Below are positions 17,662 to 27,310 of a stretch of 64,000 nt of DNA, one piece after another (the stretch's first letter is position 1; the number at the start of each line of letters is the position of its first letter). The notes under the pieces were generated by a model that did not search any database, was not told the DNA's origin, and saw nothing but the letters and a program-made list of their open reading frames with translations. The stretch lies in assembly GCF_001401755.1 (NCBI RefSeq), contig NZ_KQ474101.1:77039-141038 (forward strand), given 5' to 3'. Both the position numbers and the translations under genes were made by a program. This DNA comes from Aquimarina longa SW024. GTDB lineage: Bacteria; Bacteroidota; Bacteroidia; Flavobacteriales; Flavobacteriaceae.

Positions 17662-20316
17662 ATGAAACACAAACTCAATTTTTTACTATTCGTATGTTTA
17701 TTGTTTAATTTATCCATGTATTCTCAAACTTTTATTAGAGATTATAGTGGGGAAACAATTAACTATCAATTGAAAATGGATTTCAATCCAACATCATGGG
17801 GAGATGTCTATCTAGAAGTTGAAATGAAAAATACTGGTCAGACCGATATTAACGCCAGAAATTCTAAAATTCAATTTTTATCTGATGCAATACCAAGTCT
17901 GGTAAATTTTTCAACTAATAATGCGATCTCATACCCAAGAACGGTGAATATGACCCAATCACCAAAAGGAGACCAATATCTTAATACTATAATAATAAAT
18001 CTTTCAGATGGAGCGTGGGTAGATGCAAAGTTAGCACATAATGAAAGTTTTAAGCTTAAGCTTAACTTAAAGAAAGTATCCTTAGCATACGAAGAGTTAG
18101 CAAATGCAGTTCGGTTTTATCCAGAAAATGGAGAACCTACACTATTTACAGATGTAACAACTATAATTACAGGAAATGATGCTAAAGCGGTTCTGGTTAC
18201 TTATAACAATAAAGAATTTAATACTCAGATAACCAAAACAATTACTGAGACAACTACAGGTTTATTAAGAATAAACAAAGAATATCAGGTATGGGCAGAT
18301 GATTTTATTTCTGGTAATAATTTATATACCAGTGCATATCCACAAACATCTCCACTATTATTTTTACCATCAGAAGCTAATAACTCGATCTCTATACCAT
18401 ATACTAAATCAATTATCAAAAAAGAAGATTTAACAGTTAATGTAAAAGGGCTTCCTAGTGGAGTTTCTACAGATATAGACTTAAAGAATACTGATATAGC
18501 TGATGTGGATAGAAGTGCAAAAATTGTAGATGGTAGTACTACTATTTCTGAAGTTATGGTAGGAAATTATGCTGTAACAGTTTCTTCTTATACAGATACT
18601 GCTACAGATATTATATATGTACCAAGATATACTAATACTATAACAATATCAGAAGGAAAATCTAACATCCTAAACGTTTCTTTTGTAAACTACCCTGTAA
18701 AAGAGTTTACTGTAAAAGGTTATCCTAAGTATTTATCACATGGTACTGTAACAAGTGCATCTGATGCTATTGATAATGATCTAAAAAAGACTACTTTGAG
18801 CTCATTGTTTAAATATTCAGGCTTGGATGGTGCTGGTGATAGAGGTAAAATCCCAGATATGACAGCTACTATAAATACAATTAAGCAAGCACGACGATTA
18901 GAAAGCAGTCAGGGAGGAGAAACAATAATCCCAGTAATGGTTCATTACACAGCCAATGCGAGTGGTGGTGGATCAGCAGAAGCTATAAAAGATATGACTG
19001 AGAGCCAAAACTTGTATTACCATTACAGAAACCTTATTCAGGAGATAAAAGTAATGCTAAGTTATGAAGATGCTGACCATCCTAACCCAGGTTCTTTTGT
19101 AATAAGCCCTGATCTAATTGGAGCGATTCAGCAAGATGTAGTTTTTGGACATGATCAAAATATAAGAACAATAAAAATAGAGGTTAACCAAGACATAAAA
19201 AAAGCTTTTGAGGATGAAAACTTGAGTATTGATGGTCTTCCTTCTTTTTCTGATGATTTAAAAGGATATTTTCAGTCTATTAACTTTTTGATTCATCATG
19301 TAGGAGAATGTAAGATTCCGTTCGGATATCAACAAAATGTATGGTCTGCGGGTTCTGCTCGTTGGGTATATAAAAATGCAAATGAGTATAATGACCCAGT
19401 AAGTGAAGCAATAGAGGTAGCAGATTTTATGAATGAATTAGAATTGTATACAGGTGATTGGAAACCAGATTTTATTGCTTTTGATAGATATGAACGCGAT
19501 TGTTTTGGACCAGTTTCTATAAATAGCTATGCATGGACAGCAAAACATTGGGACAAATATTTAGTTTTTTGTAAAGAAATAGCAGAACGAATAGGAAATG
19601 CACCTATAATGCTATGGCAAATCCCAGGAGGACATATGCCTACTACAGATGAGAAGATAGTTAATTATGATATTGCTAACAATTCATCAGCTTCTGCGCC
19701 ATATTTTATGGGAGATAGTAGAATAGGTAAAAATATAGATAAAGTTCATCCAGATCTAAAAAAGATAGCATTGACGCAGTCACATTATGCTGCTAAAAAC
19801 ATAGGAGAGCATTTAAAAAATGATAATGGTTATGATTGGAGTACATCTAATATGCAAAGACTAGCAGATATGAATGTTTTTAGTATTTTATGGGGGGGAG
19901 GATCTACTACAGGAGTAGCTCCTATAGGTACTAATGGTGATGATGATGGATGGTTAGCTGCAAAAATAGCAGAGTATTATAAGAAACCTGTATATAAAAC
20001 TGTTTCTATAACGCCATATGAGGATGCTACATATTGCCACAATAATACATTGCCTTCTTATTCAGAAAGTAGTAAAAACGTACTCGATGTAAAGATATAT
20101 CCTAGTCCTGCAGAAGATCAATTACAGATAGAAAGTTCTTTGATCAATAAAGAGTTTATTGTAACTATATATGATATGTATGGTAAAAAAATAATAGATT
20201 TTAAAAACCAAAAAATAGTAGATGTTTCTAATTTATCTAAAGGAATGTATATTATTAAACTACAATATATAGGATCTAGAGATGCTACGATTTCTAAAAT
20301 ATTTTATAAAAAATAA
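17662..20316 (+). CDS. Large T9SS-exported protein, possible TIM-barrel glycoside hydrolase
   Basis: This 884-residue protein has a signal peptide (cleavage after Met-Tyr-Ser, before Gln). The first 150 residues resemble a CBM2-like beta-sandwich (SWGDVYLEVEMKNTG). A middle beta region of about 150-350 follows. Residues 350-790 look like an alpha/beta barrel: segments such as IPVMVHYTANASGGG, PDFIAFDRYERDC, APIMLWQIPGG and MNVFSILWGGG read like successive strands with acidic residues at their ends. The last 75 residues are a T9SS type A sorting domain (IYPSPAEDQL to SKGMYIIKL). I infer a polysaccharide-degrading enzyme, but I cannot assign a glycoside hydrolase family or the catalytic acids. 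Confidence 0.7.
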   Translation: MKHKLNFLLFVCLLFNLSMYSQTFIRDYSGETINYQLKMDFNPTSWGDVYLEVEMKNTGQTDINARNSKIQFLSDAIPSLVNFSTNNAISYPRTVNMTQSPKGDQYLNTIIINLSDGAWVDAKLAHNESFKLKLNLKKVSLAYEELANAVRFYPENGEPTLFTDVTTIITGNDAKAVLVTYNNKEFNTQITKTITETTTGLLRINKEYQVWADDFISGNNLYTSAYPQTSPLLFLPSEANNSISIPYTKSIIKKEDLTVNVKGLPSGVSTDIDLKNTDIADVDRSAKIVDGSTTISEVMVGNYAVTVSSYTDTATDIIYVPRYTNTITISEGKSNILNVSFVNYPVKEFTVKGYPKYLSHGTVTSASDAIDNDLKKTTLSSLFKYSGLDGAGDRGKIPDMTATINTIKQARRLESSQGGETIIPVMVHYTANASGGGSAEAIKDMTESQNLYYHYRNLIQEIKVMLSYEDADHPNPGSFVISPDLIGAIQQDVVFGHDQNIRTIKIEVNQDIKKAFEDENLSIDGLPSFSDDLKGYFQSINFLIHHVGECKIPFGYQQNVWSAGSARWVYKNANEYNDPVSEAIEVADFMNELELYTGDWKPDFIAFDRYERDCFGPVSINSYAWTAKHWDKYLVFCKEIAERIGNAPIMLWQIPGGHMPTTDEKIVNYDIANNSSASAPYFMGDSRIGKNIDKVHPDLKKIALTQSHYAAKNIGEHLKNDNGYDWSTSNMQRLADMNVFSILWGGGSTTGVAPIGTNGDDDGWLAAKIAEYYKKPVYKTVSITPYEDATYCHNNTLPSYSESSKNVLDVKIYPSPAEDQLQIESSLINKEFIVTIYDMYGKKIIDFKNQKIVDVSNLSKGMYIIKLQYIGSRDATISKIFYKK

Positions 20317-20355
20317 ATTAATGTTCTATTTTTAAGAATTATAATTTAAGTTTTT

Positions 20356-21192
20356 TTACCACCAAACGATAAAAAAACGTTCATAAGAATCTCCATTACT
20401 TTTCATCCAAAGTAGTGGGGATTTTTTTTTGGCTAGAGATTTATACGCATGTACTATAATTTCCTCAAAAGAAAACCAAGTAGTACAATACTTAGGATTT
20501 ACAATCCAATCTTTTTTTAATGGAATATTAAAAGAGTAAGCACTATAGCGTTCTTTAGTAAATTCTTTAGATTTTATCCAAAAACCAATAATGCATTGAT
20601 TATTAAGGAAAGGAATATTCTTGTTTTTTAGAGAAAGAGGAACAAAAAGAGCACCTAGATAACAGACTTGTTGATTAATATGGGTAGGGTGTGTATGTAA
20701 ACTTTCTAAAATATGAGAGGTTTCACTTTTGTATAATAAAGGTAATTGTTTTGTTTTTAATTTAGCTACCTTTTTTAGCAAAGTATCCTTTCTATTTGGT
20801 CCAATCCATCGTTCCATCTCAATATTAATTTGTGGGTCGTATACATAAAATTTATAGACAAGTTCGAGATGTATGATTTTATTATGTAGTTGATCTTGTA
20901 GGATAAAATCTAATTCTCCTATTGTAATTTTATCTCTAAATACCTGGATATTTTTTGAGATGATACTATAACGGTGAGAATTGAGAATACAATGTTCAAA
21001 AAAATGCTCTATACGTTTACCTAATACTTCGTTTTGGTTATTGTTAATTCCTAACAGTGTATCGGTATCACTTGGTAATATATTAGTTTTTGATAATTCT
21101 TTAAAATCAAAGATGGAAAATTCAAAAAGAGTTTCATCGAGCCATAAAGGTGCACTATTTAAAAAACCTAAATACTCATTTACAATCGCCAT
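20356..21192 (-). CDS. DUF1853-family protein
   Basis: The 278-residue protein matches DUF1853: an LGKRIEHFFEH helix near residue 55, a GELDFILQD motif with acidic residues near 90, and an HLELVYKFYVYDP strand near 105, an arrangement reminiscent of PD-(D/E)xK nuclease folds. It ends with a short aromatic tail. Its ATG follows the stop of the sensor-kinase gene directly (TAAATG), so translation is likely coupled to the kinase. The function of the family is unknown, and no link to signalling is established; the nuclease-like reading is inference. Confidence 0.8.
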   Translation of the reverse strand: MAIVNEYLGFLNSAPLWLDETLFEFSIFDFKELSKTNILPSDTDTLLGINNNQNEVLGKRIEHFFEHCILNSHRYSIISKNIQVFRDKITIGELDFILQDQLHNKIIHLELVYKFYVYDPQINIEMERWIGPNRKDTLLKKVAKLKTKQLPLLYKSETSHILESLHTHPTHINQQVCYLGALFVPLSLKNKNIPFLNNQCIIGFWIKSKEFTKERYSAYSFNIPLKKDWIVNPKYCTTWFSFEEIIVHAYKSLAKKKSPLLWMKSNGDSYERFFIVWW

Positions 21193-23271
21193 TTAAGTTG
21201 ATTTTGACTTAGAGAATACCGTAAAATATTTATTAATAATAGGTTTTAATATTTTTCTATCTATAGGTTTTGATACAAAATCATCACAGCCAGCATCTAA
21301 TGCTTTTTGGATATCATCTTCTGTAGAATATGCTGTTTGCGCAATAATAGGTATATTAGGGCGTATTTTTTTTATTTTTTTTGTTGCAGTATACCCATCC
21401 ATTATAGGCATCTTAATATCCATAAGAATTAAATCAATACTTGTATTTTTTTTGCAAATTTCTACAGCTTCTTTACCATTTTCTGCACGATGAATTATAA
21501 ATTTATATCCTTCCATTTTTAATAATATGGTTTTTAGAAATAAAAAATTTACATTACCATCTTCTACAATTAAGATAATCTGTTTTATAGGAACATTAGA
21601 GGTTTTATCCTTATTTAAGGACGTATCAGATGTATTAGAAGTGGTGATAGGAAGATAGGGTAGGGTTACTATAAATGTAGAACCTTTATTAATCATTGAA
21701 GAAAAAGAAATAGTACCACCTATTAATTTTGCATTTTTTATAGCAATTGATAAACCTAGACCAAGTCCATCATAACTCTTTGTTACTTCTTTCTCAGATT
21801 GCGAGAAATTTTTAAATATTAACTCTTGATCTTCTTGTCTAATACCTATTCCGGTATCTTTTATCATTATTATTAAAGATTTATCTTTTGTCTGACAAGA
21901 TATTTCTATGACACCTTTGAATGTAAATTTTATAGCATTATCAATAAGATTATATAAAATCTTATTGATTTTTAATTTATCCATGTGTATAATAGACTGT
22001 TTTTCATTTAATTTATTGTTAAGGCGTATTGCAATATTTTTACTAATAGCTTTACTCTGAAAATCTGAAAATAATAATTGTAATACTGTATTAAGATTGG
22101 TTTCTTCAAAACGAACTTGAACCTGATTCGTTTCTAATTTCGAAATTTCAATGATGTCGTCTATTATGTTAATTAATTGATTGCTACTATCGATAACAAT
22201 TTTAGAATACTCTTTCTGTTGTCTGGGTGTAATTTCAGGATCATTAAGCAATTCAGAAAAACCGATAATACCATTCATTGGTGTGCGTACTTCATGAGAT
22301 ATATTATGGATAAATGCTGTTTTTAATTTATTACTTTCTTCAGCACAATTTTTAGCAATATTAAGTTCTTTAGTCTTTTGTTTAATCAAGTATTTTAGGT
22401 ATCGATTAAGTAATAAAATAATAATAAAAGATACTAGTATGAGTACTGTAAAACCGATCCAGAAATTTGCTTTTTTATAAAAAGGAACAATAGCACTGTA
22501 TAACCAGTTATCAAAAATCACTTCTTTTTCATTATCATTGATATTATTGGTCGTTTTAGAGATAATTTGATTTAAAATGGTATTATTTTTCTGAACAGCT
22601 AAACTAGGAGTATAGCTGTATTGGATTTCTGAAACAATTTTAAGATCATTTAAGTTTTCTGTTTTTATCAAGTAGTTGGCAACTGCCTTGGGACCTATAT
22701 ATGCATCGTATTTGCCTATGCTAACCTGTTTTAGACACGTTAGGTCATCTATTTCTGTTGCAAGATTCAGGTTTTTATTGTGTTTTTTTAAGTTTTCATA
22801 TATCGCATAATCTTTAGGAACGACAATGACTTTATCTAAGTACCTATTTAATTTTGAGCTATGAATACGATCTTTTTTGGTTACTATGACATGCTTGGAT
22901 TCAAAAAGGCGAGAATAAAAATTAAGATAAGAATCCCGTGTAGGAGTTTGTTGTATTTCTAGTATAATCTGAATTTTATTATTTTTTGCATCGTCTAATA
23001 ATTGCTCCCAATTAGTGTATAATTTTCGTTTAAACTTATGATTTATTTTATCTTCAATCAGAGACAGATAATCAACTAGAATACCATCGATCTGATCATT
23101 TTCATTGATGAATTGATATGGTGCATAATAAGGGAAAAAACCGACTGAAATCTCATCATTATTCTGAAGCCATTTTTTTTCTTCTTCATTGAGGATTGAA
23201 GGCTTAGAACAAGAAATAGTTCCGATCAATATAATGATTGAAAAGAAAGTATTTAGCAATTTTATTGACAT
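21193..23271 (-). CDS. Hybrid sensor histidine kinase with periplasmic solute-binding domain (paralog A)
   Basis: The 692-residue protein starts with a lipoprotein-like signal (Cys in Thr-Ile-Ser-Cys-Ser). A periplasmic amino-acid-binding-type domain (SBP_bac_3, about 30-250) follows, as in BvgS/EvgS. One membrane helix lies near 265-290. Then come HisKA (His in IHNISHEVRTPMNGI), HATPase (DNAIKF, DTGIGI, GLGLGLSIA) and a C-terminal receiver with the phospho-Asp in LILMDIKMPIMDGY and Lys in SKPIDR. It has no DNA-binding output, so it must signal to another regulator by phosphotransfer. It lies next to a paralog of the same architecture. The ligand is unknown. Confidence 0.9.
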   Translation of the reverse strand: MSIKLLNTFFSIIILIGTISCSKPSILNEEEKKWLQNNDEISVGFFPYYAPYQFINENDQIDGILVDYLSLIEDKINHKFKRKLYTNWEQLLDDAKNNKIQIILEIQQTPTRDSYLNFYSRLFESKHVIVTKKDRIHSSKLNRYLDKVIVVPKDYAIYENLKKHNKNLNLATEIDDLTCLKQVSIGKYDAYIGPKAVANYLIKTENLNDLKIVSEIQYSYTPSLAVQKNNTILNQIISKTTNNINDNEKEVIFDNWLYSAIVPFYKKANFWIGFTVLILVSFIIILLLNRYLKYLIKQKTKELNIAKNCAEESNKLKTAFIHNISHEVRTPMNGIIGFSELLNDPEITPRQQKEYSKIVIDSSNQLINIIDDIIEISKLETNQVQVRFEETNLNTVLQLLFSDFQSKAISKNIAIRLNNKLNEKQSIIHMDKLKINKILYNLIDNAIKFTFKGVIEISCQTKDKSLIIMIKDTGIGIRQEDQELIFKNFSQSEKEVTKSYDGLGLGLSIAIKNAKLIGGTISFSSMINKGSTFIVTLPYLPITTSNTSDTSLNKDKTSNVPIKQIILIVEDGNVNFLFLKTILLKMEGYKFIIHRAENGKEAVEICKKNTSIDLILMDIKMPIMDGYTATKKIKKIRPNIPIIAQTAYSTEDDIQKALDAGCDDFVSKPIDRKILKPIINKYFTVFSKSKST

Positions 23272-23491
23272 AATTTTTACTAGTTATTCCTTAGGAATTC
23301 TAATAAAGATACTATTTAATACTAACACTTTCAAAAAAACAGTTACCCTATTTAGACAGGTTGTTGTTTAGAATTACATATTATAAGGTGAAACCTTTTT
23401 TTTTGTGTTTTATCGTTATTTTATGTTGACTTTAGTGGATAATTTTGGGTTTTATTTGGTGTAAATTTTACATCCTTAATCTAGGATTGTA

Positions 23492-25564
23492 CTAGTTTAT
23501 TTCTGAAATTATCGGTAAGTATTTAAGTATTATTTTTTTTAAAGTTATAGGATCTATAGGTTTTGAAATAAAGTCATCGCATCCTGCATCAAAGGCAGTT
23601 TTAATATCTTCTTTAGTTGTATATGCTGTCTGAGCTACTATAGGTAGTTTTGGATATAATTTTTTTATTAATTTACTTGCATCATAACCATTCATTTCAG
23701 GCATTTTTATATCCATAAATACTAGATCGATAGCAGTATTTTCTTTACAAAATATAACTGCTTCTTTACCATTTTTTGCTCGATGAATGATAAAATCATA
23801 GTTTTCTATTTTTAAAAGTATTGTCTTGATTATTAAAAAATTAACGTCCCCATCTTCTGCAATTAAAAGGGTGTGCTGTTTAGTGTTTGATTTTTGGGGT
23901 ATTAAGGATTTATTGTAATTATTAGTGGATGCAATGGTACTATGAGGTAATTTAAATCTAAAAGTAGAACCTTTATTAGGAATTGAAGTAAAGGATAGTT
24001 CGCCCCCCATTAAATTTATATTTTCTTTGGCTATAGTGAGTCCTAGCCCCAAGCCTCCATATCTTTTTGAGATTTTATTTTCTGATTGAGAAAAACTTTG
24101 AAATATAATTTCTTTATCCTTTGGTGCAATTCCTATTCCAGAATCTCTTACCATGACTATTAAAGCATCATTTTTTACGGTACAAGAAATAAGTACAGCT
24201 CCTCTTTTGGTAAACTTGATAGCATTTTCAATCAGACCTTTGCTGATTTTAATGAGCTTTTCTTTATCAATCAATGCATATCGATGGTGTTCTTTAATGG
24301 TATTACTAAGAAGTAATGTAATATCTTTTTTCTTAGCTTTTGTATTAAACATTCTATGAATCGTATTAAAAACTGCATATAAATCAGTTTCTTCTGGATT
24401 AAGTTTTACGAGTTTAGCTTGTAATTTTGATATTTCAAGAATATTATCCATACTGTCGATTAATTGTTGGCTACTGTTTGCAACAATTTCAGTATATAAT
24501 GTTTTTTCATAGTTTGTTGTTGTAAAGTCTTTCAAGAATTGAGAAAACCCTATGATACCATTCATTGGCGTCCTAATCTCATGAGATATATTATTAATAA
24601 ATGCTGTTTTTAGCTGATTATCTTTTTCAGAATTTTCTTTTGCTATTCTTACTGCTTTTGTTTTTTGTTTTACGATATAGCTTAAGTAAAAATTTATACC
24701 TAAAATTAAAAAGAAACCTAATATTATAAAAAGTATAAAAGGAATCAAGAAATTAGCATTTTTATAAAAAGGGCGTCTTTTAGTATAAAGCCAGTTTTCT
24801 ATAATATTTTTTTTTTCTGTATCTGAAATATCTTGAATGGCTTTTTTTATAATATCATTAAGTAGTTTATTTTCTTTATCAACTGCAATTTTTGGGATAT
24901 ACTTTATATTGGTTTCCGAAACAGTTTTTAGATTATTTAAATTGTTATTTTTTATCAAATAATTTACTACTGATAAAGGGCCGATATATGAATCATATGT
25001 TCCGGAGTTTAATTTTTTGAGACAAGTTAAATCGTCTTTATCTTCAATAAAAATAAGTTGTGGATATTTCTGTTTTAGGTTTTCAGAAATGGCATAATCT
25101 TTTGGTACTGTTATTTTTTTGTTTAGTAAGTCAGTAATTTTTTTGACAGATGGAGTATGTTTTCGGGTTACGATAACATGATTGGATTCAAAAAAATGAG
25201 AATAAAAATTAAGATAAGAATTTCTTGTAGAGGTTTGCTCTATTTCAATAATAATGTCAGTTTTTTTCTTTTTTGCATCATGGATCAGTTTAGACCATTC
25301 TGGATAATACTTTCGTTTAAATTTATAATCTATTTTATGCTCTATTAATTCTATGTAATCAATAAAAATTCCTTCAATTCTATTATCATTATTTATAAAT
25401 TGATATGGGGGGTAATATGGAGATAAAGCTATAGTTATAGAATCATTTCGTTTCAACCAGTTAATTTCTGTATCCGTTAATATTTTTTTCTTAGAACAAG
25501 AAAAAAATAGCACTGAATACAGAAAAAGAAATAAAGGTAAAAGAAATGTTTTCTTATTAAACAT
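23492..25564 (-). CDS. Hybrid sensor histidine kinase with periplasmic solute-binding domain (paralog B)
   Basis: The 690-residue protein has the same architecture as its downstream neighbour: lipoprotein-type signal (Phe-Phe-Ser-Cys-Ser-Lys), SBP_bac_3 domain, one membrane helix (about 265-290), HisKA with INNISHEIRTPMNGI, HATPase, and a receiver with VFMDIKMPEMNGY and SKPIDP. Long stretches are alike between the two (both carry FESxHVIVT and DDLTCLK segments), so they are a tandem duplication now diverged throughout. A 220-base gap separates them, so they may have separate promoters. The sensed ligand is probably small, such as an amino acid, but this is unproven. Confidence 0.9.
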   Translation of the reverse strand: MFNKKTFLLPLFLFLYSVLFFSCSKKKILTDTEINWLKRNDSITIALSPYYPPYQFINNDNRIEGIFIDYIELIEHKIDYKFKRKYYPEWSKLIHDAKKKKTDIIIEIEQTSTRNSYLNFYSHFFESNHVIVTRKHTPSVKKITDLLNKKITVPKDYAISENLKQKYPQLIFIEDKDDLTCLKKLNSGTYDSYIGPLSVVNYLIKNNNLNNLKTVSETNIKYIPKIAVDKENKLLNDIIKKAIQDISDTEKKNIIENWLYTKRRPFYKNANFLIPFILFIILGFFLILGINFYLSYIVKQKTKAVRIAKENSEKDNQLKTAFINNISHEIRTPMNGIIGFSQFLKDFTTTNYEKTLYTEIVANSSQQLIDSMDNILEISKLQAKLVKLNPEETDLYAVFNTIHRMFNTKAKKKDITLLLSNTIKEHHRYALIDKEKLIKISKGLIENAIKFTKRGAVLISCTVKNDALIVMVRDSGIGIAPKDKEIIFQSFSQSENKISKRYGGLGLGLTIAKENINLMGGELSFTSIPNKGSTFRFKLPHSTIASTNNYNKSLIPQKSNTKQHTLLIAEDGDVNFLIIKTILLKIENYDFIIHRAKNGKEAVIFCKENTAIDLVFMDIKMPEMNGYDASKLIKKLYPKLPIVAQTAYTTKEDIKTAFDAGCDDFISKPIDPITLKKIILKYLPIISEIN

Positions 25565-25649
25565 TTAGGTAAGATCTTCTATAGTAATGATAATTAGATT
25601 TATATAGTTTTTTTAAAACTAAAGTTAAGGATTATTTGTTAATTAGAAC

Positions 25650-26660
25650 TTATTTTTTTATTTCTGTACCATCAGGGTATAGTGCAAACCTTCCTTTAGA
25701 GGGACCATGAACGTGGTCATGTTCATCCCATGGCCATCCTCCAAACTCAGTTTGTTGATATTCGTGTATGGCTTCTCTGATTTCTAACTGATTATTCATT
25801 ACAAATGGTCCATGTTTTACTACGGGTTCATTAATTGGTTTACCTTGTAATAGGAGCAGGTGAGCTTCTGTATCTCCATTTTTTAAGATAAATTCTTGGC
25901 TAGAATTTACAATAATTTCATGATTAACAGGGATGGTGTATCCTTCACTAAAGACTTCTTTGCCTTTAAAAAAATATAAAGATCTGTTTATTCCTTCTGA
26001 GGTAGTCGGAAATGTAAAAGTAGCATTAGGCGCCATTTTAATTGTCCATATGGCTATCTCATTATTCAGATCTGTTGCCCATGAGTCTGGAGCTGGAGGT
26101 GGTGCTGTTATCTCATCTAGTGTCCCAGCTATTACTGTGATTTCAATATTATTTTTATCCGTATCAGATATTTTGAGTATTGGAATATCTTCTTGCCAAA
26201 GCATTTTAAAGTGGGGAGTGACCATTTTTTTGTTTCTAGGTAGATTAAGCCAAATTTGAAAAAGTAGTAAAGGATTTTCTTTTTCAGTATTTAGTAGAGG
26301 GAACATTTCAGAATGTTGCACTCCTTTTCCTGCGGTCATCCATTGTACATCACCATTGCCAAATCGTCCTGCAGCACCTAATGAATCGGAATGATCTACT
26401 AATCCTTTTTGAACAATAGTAATGGTTTCAAAACCACGATGAGGATGTGCAGGAAATCCAGGAATTCTACGACCATGATACATTCTCCACCCATTTTTTA
26501 TTGTAAAATCTTGACCTATAGTGCGACCTTCTAAAGAGGCATCAGGACCTAGTTTACCATTTCCTCTGGGGTATTGATCTTCATGATATGCACAAAATAA
26601 AAATGGATCATTGGTTTCCCAAGGAAACCCTAAAGGTCTAATTTTTATGACTGATGACAT
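25650..26660 (-). CDS. Pirin-family bicupin protein
   Basis: This 336-residue protein has the pirin signature: a first cupin with His ligands in FPAHPHRGFETITIVQKG, followed by DHSDSLGAAGRFGNGDVQWMTAGKGVQHSEM, and a C-terminal pirin domain. Pirins bind iron, and some act as quercetin dioxygenases or redox-responsive partners. The C-terminal tail is longer than usual (EFGGWPWDEHDHVHGPSKG) and His-rich. It stands alone and leftward; no regulator is adjacent. The family is secure, the reaction here is unknown. Confidence 0.9.
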   Translation of the reverse strand: MSSVIKIRPLGFPWETNDPFLFCAYHEDQYPRGNGKLGPDASLEGRTIGQDFTIKNGWRMYHGRRIPGFPAHPHRGFETITIVQKGLVDHSDSLGAAGRFGNGDVQWMTAGKGVQHSEMFPLLNTEKENPLLLFQIWLNLPRNKKMVTPHFKMLWQEDIPILKISDTDKNNIEITVIAGTLDEITAPPPAPDSWATDLNNEIAIWTIKMAPNATFTFPTTSEGINRSLYFFKGKEVFSEGYTIPVNHEIIVNSSQEFILKNGDTEAHLLLLQGKPINEPVVKHGPFVMNNQLEIREAIHEYQQTEFGGWPWDEHDHVHGPSKGRFALYPDGTEIKK

Positions 26661-26834
26661 AATTTAGTTATTTTATTCTTTAGTATTACGTAATGCTTTT
26701 ATATCATTTTAGATTTTAATTTATCTAAGGTGTTTTTTGTTTTCTTATAGATAATTTTAAAATCAAAATTAATATATGGTACTCTAAAATAGTCTATTTA
26801 AAATTAGAATAAAAGAGTCTTCTTAATATTTAGG

Positions 26835-26862
26835 TCCTCACAGGTTTTTAAACCTGTGAGGA
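26835..26862. terminator. Near-perfect palindromic hairpin, CCTCACAGGT type
   Basis: Two 13-bp arms (TCCTCACAGGTTT and AAACCTGTGAGGA) with a 2-base centre lie between the pirin gene start and the amidohydrolase remnant. A degenerate relative is at 40469-40498. It may be a bidirectional terminator or a small dispersed palindrome. Confidence 0.6.
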
Positions 26863-26884
26863 TTATGCCTATAATATATATTTT

Positions 26885-27227
26885 AATTATGACCAATATA
26901 GCATCCACACCTGCTAATTTTCCTTCTTTAAGAGAACCAATATTATTTTCTGCATTAATACTGCGTGCGATTTAGGTTCCTCTTAGGGCTTCTATATTGG
27001 TTATTTAATGCTTTACATGTTTTTTTAACTAGGATATGTCCATTTTCATATTCTTCATCTGGTACCATAGTTCTATGTCTAGAGCGTATATCGATAATAG
27101 TTCTAGGAGTATATTTTAATAACTTTTTATTTTCCTGCACCTTATCTTTTTGATAGAAATAGTATTCTCCATTCATTTCTCCGTAGTTTACAATTAATGT
27201 TGGGATATATATTGAGTAATACTAGTT
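26885..27227 (-). pseudogene. Remnant of a TolB/PD40-type amidohydrolase
   Basis: Read leftward, the frame from about 27227 gives Ile-Pro-Thr-Leu-Ile-Val-Asn-Tyr-Gly-Glu, then TPRTIIDIRSRHRTMVPDEE and VKKTCKALNN. This matches the catalytic domain of large TolB-repeat amidohydrolases. It then jumps, in another frame, to EALRGT, a stop, and SINAENNIGSLKEGKLAG, the family's C-terminal motif. Roughly 100 family residues, including metal-binding His residues, are missing, and nearly the whole N-terminal beta-propeller is absent. It is a deletion remnant, not a working gene. Confidence 0.7.
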
Positions 27228-27310
27228 TTTTATAATTCATTTATATCTTTATACATAGGGTTTAAACTATTACAAAGAGAAAAATAAATTTATTATAGGC
27301 TGATTATTGA

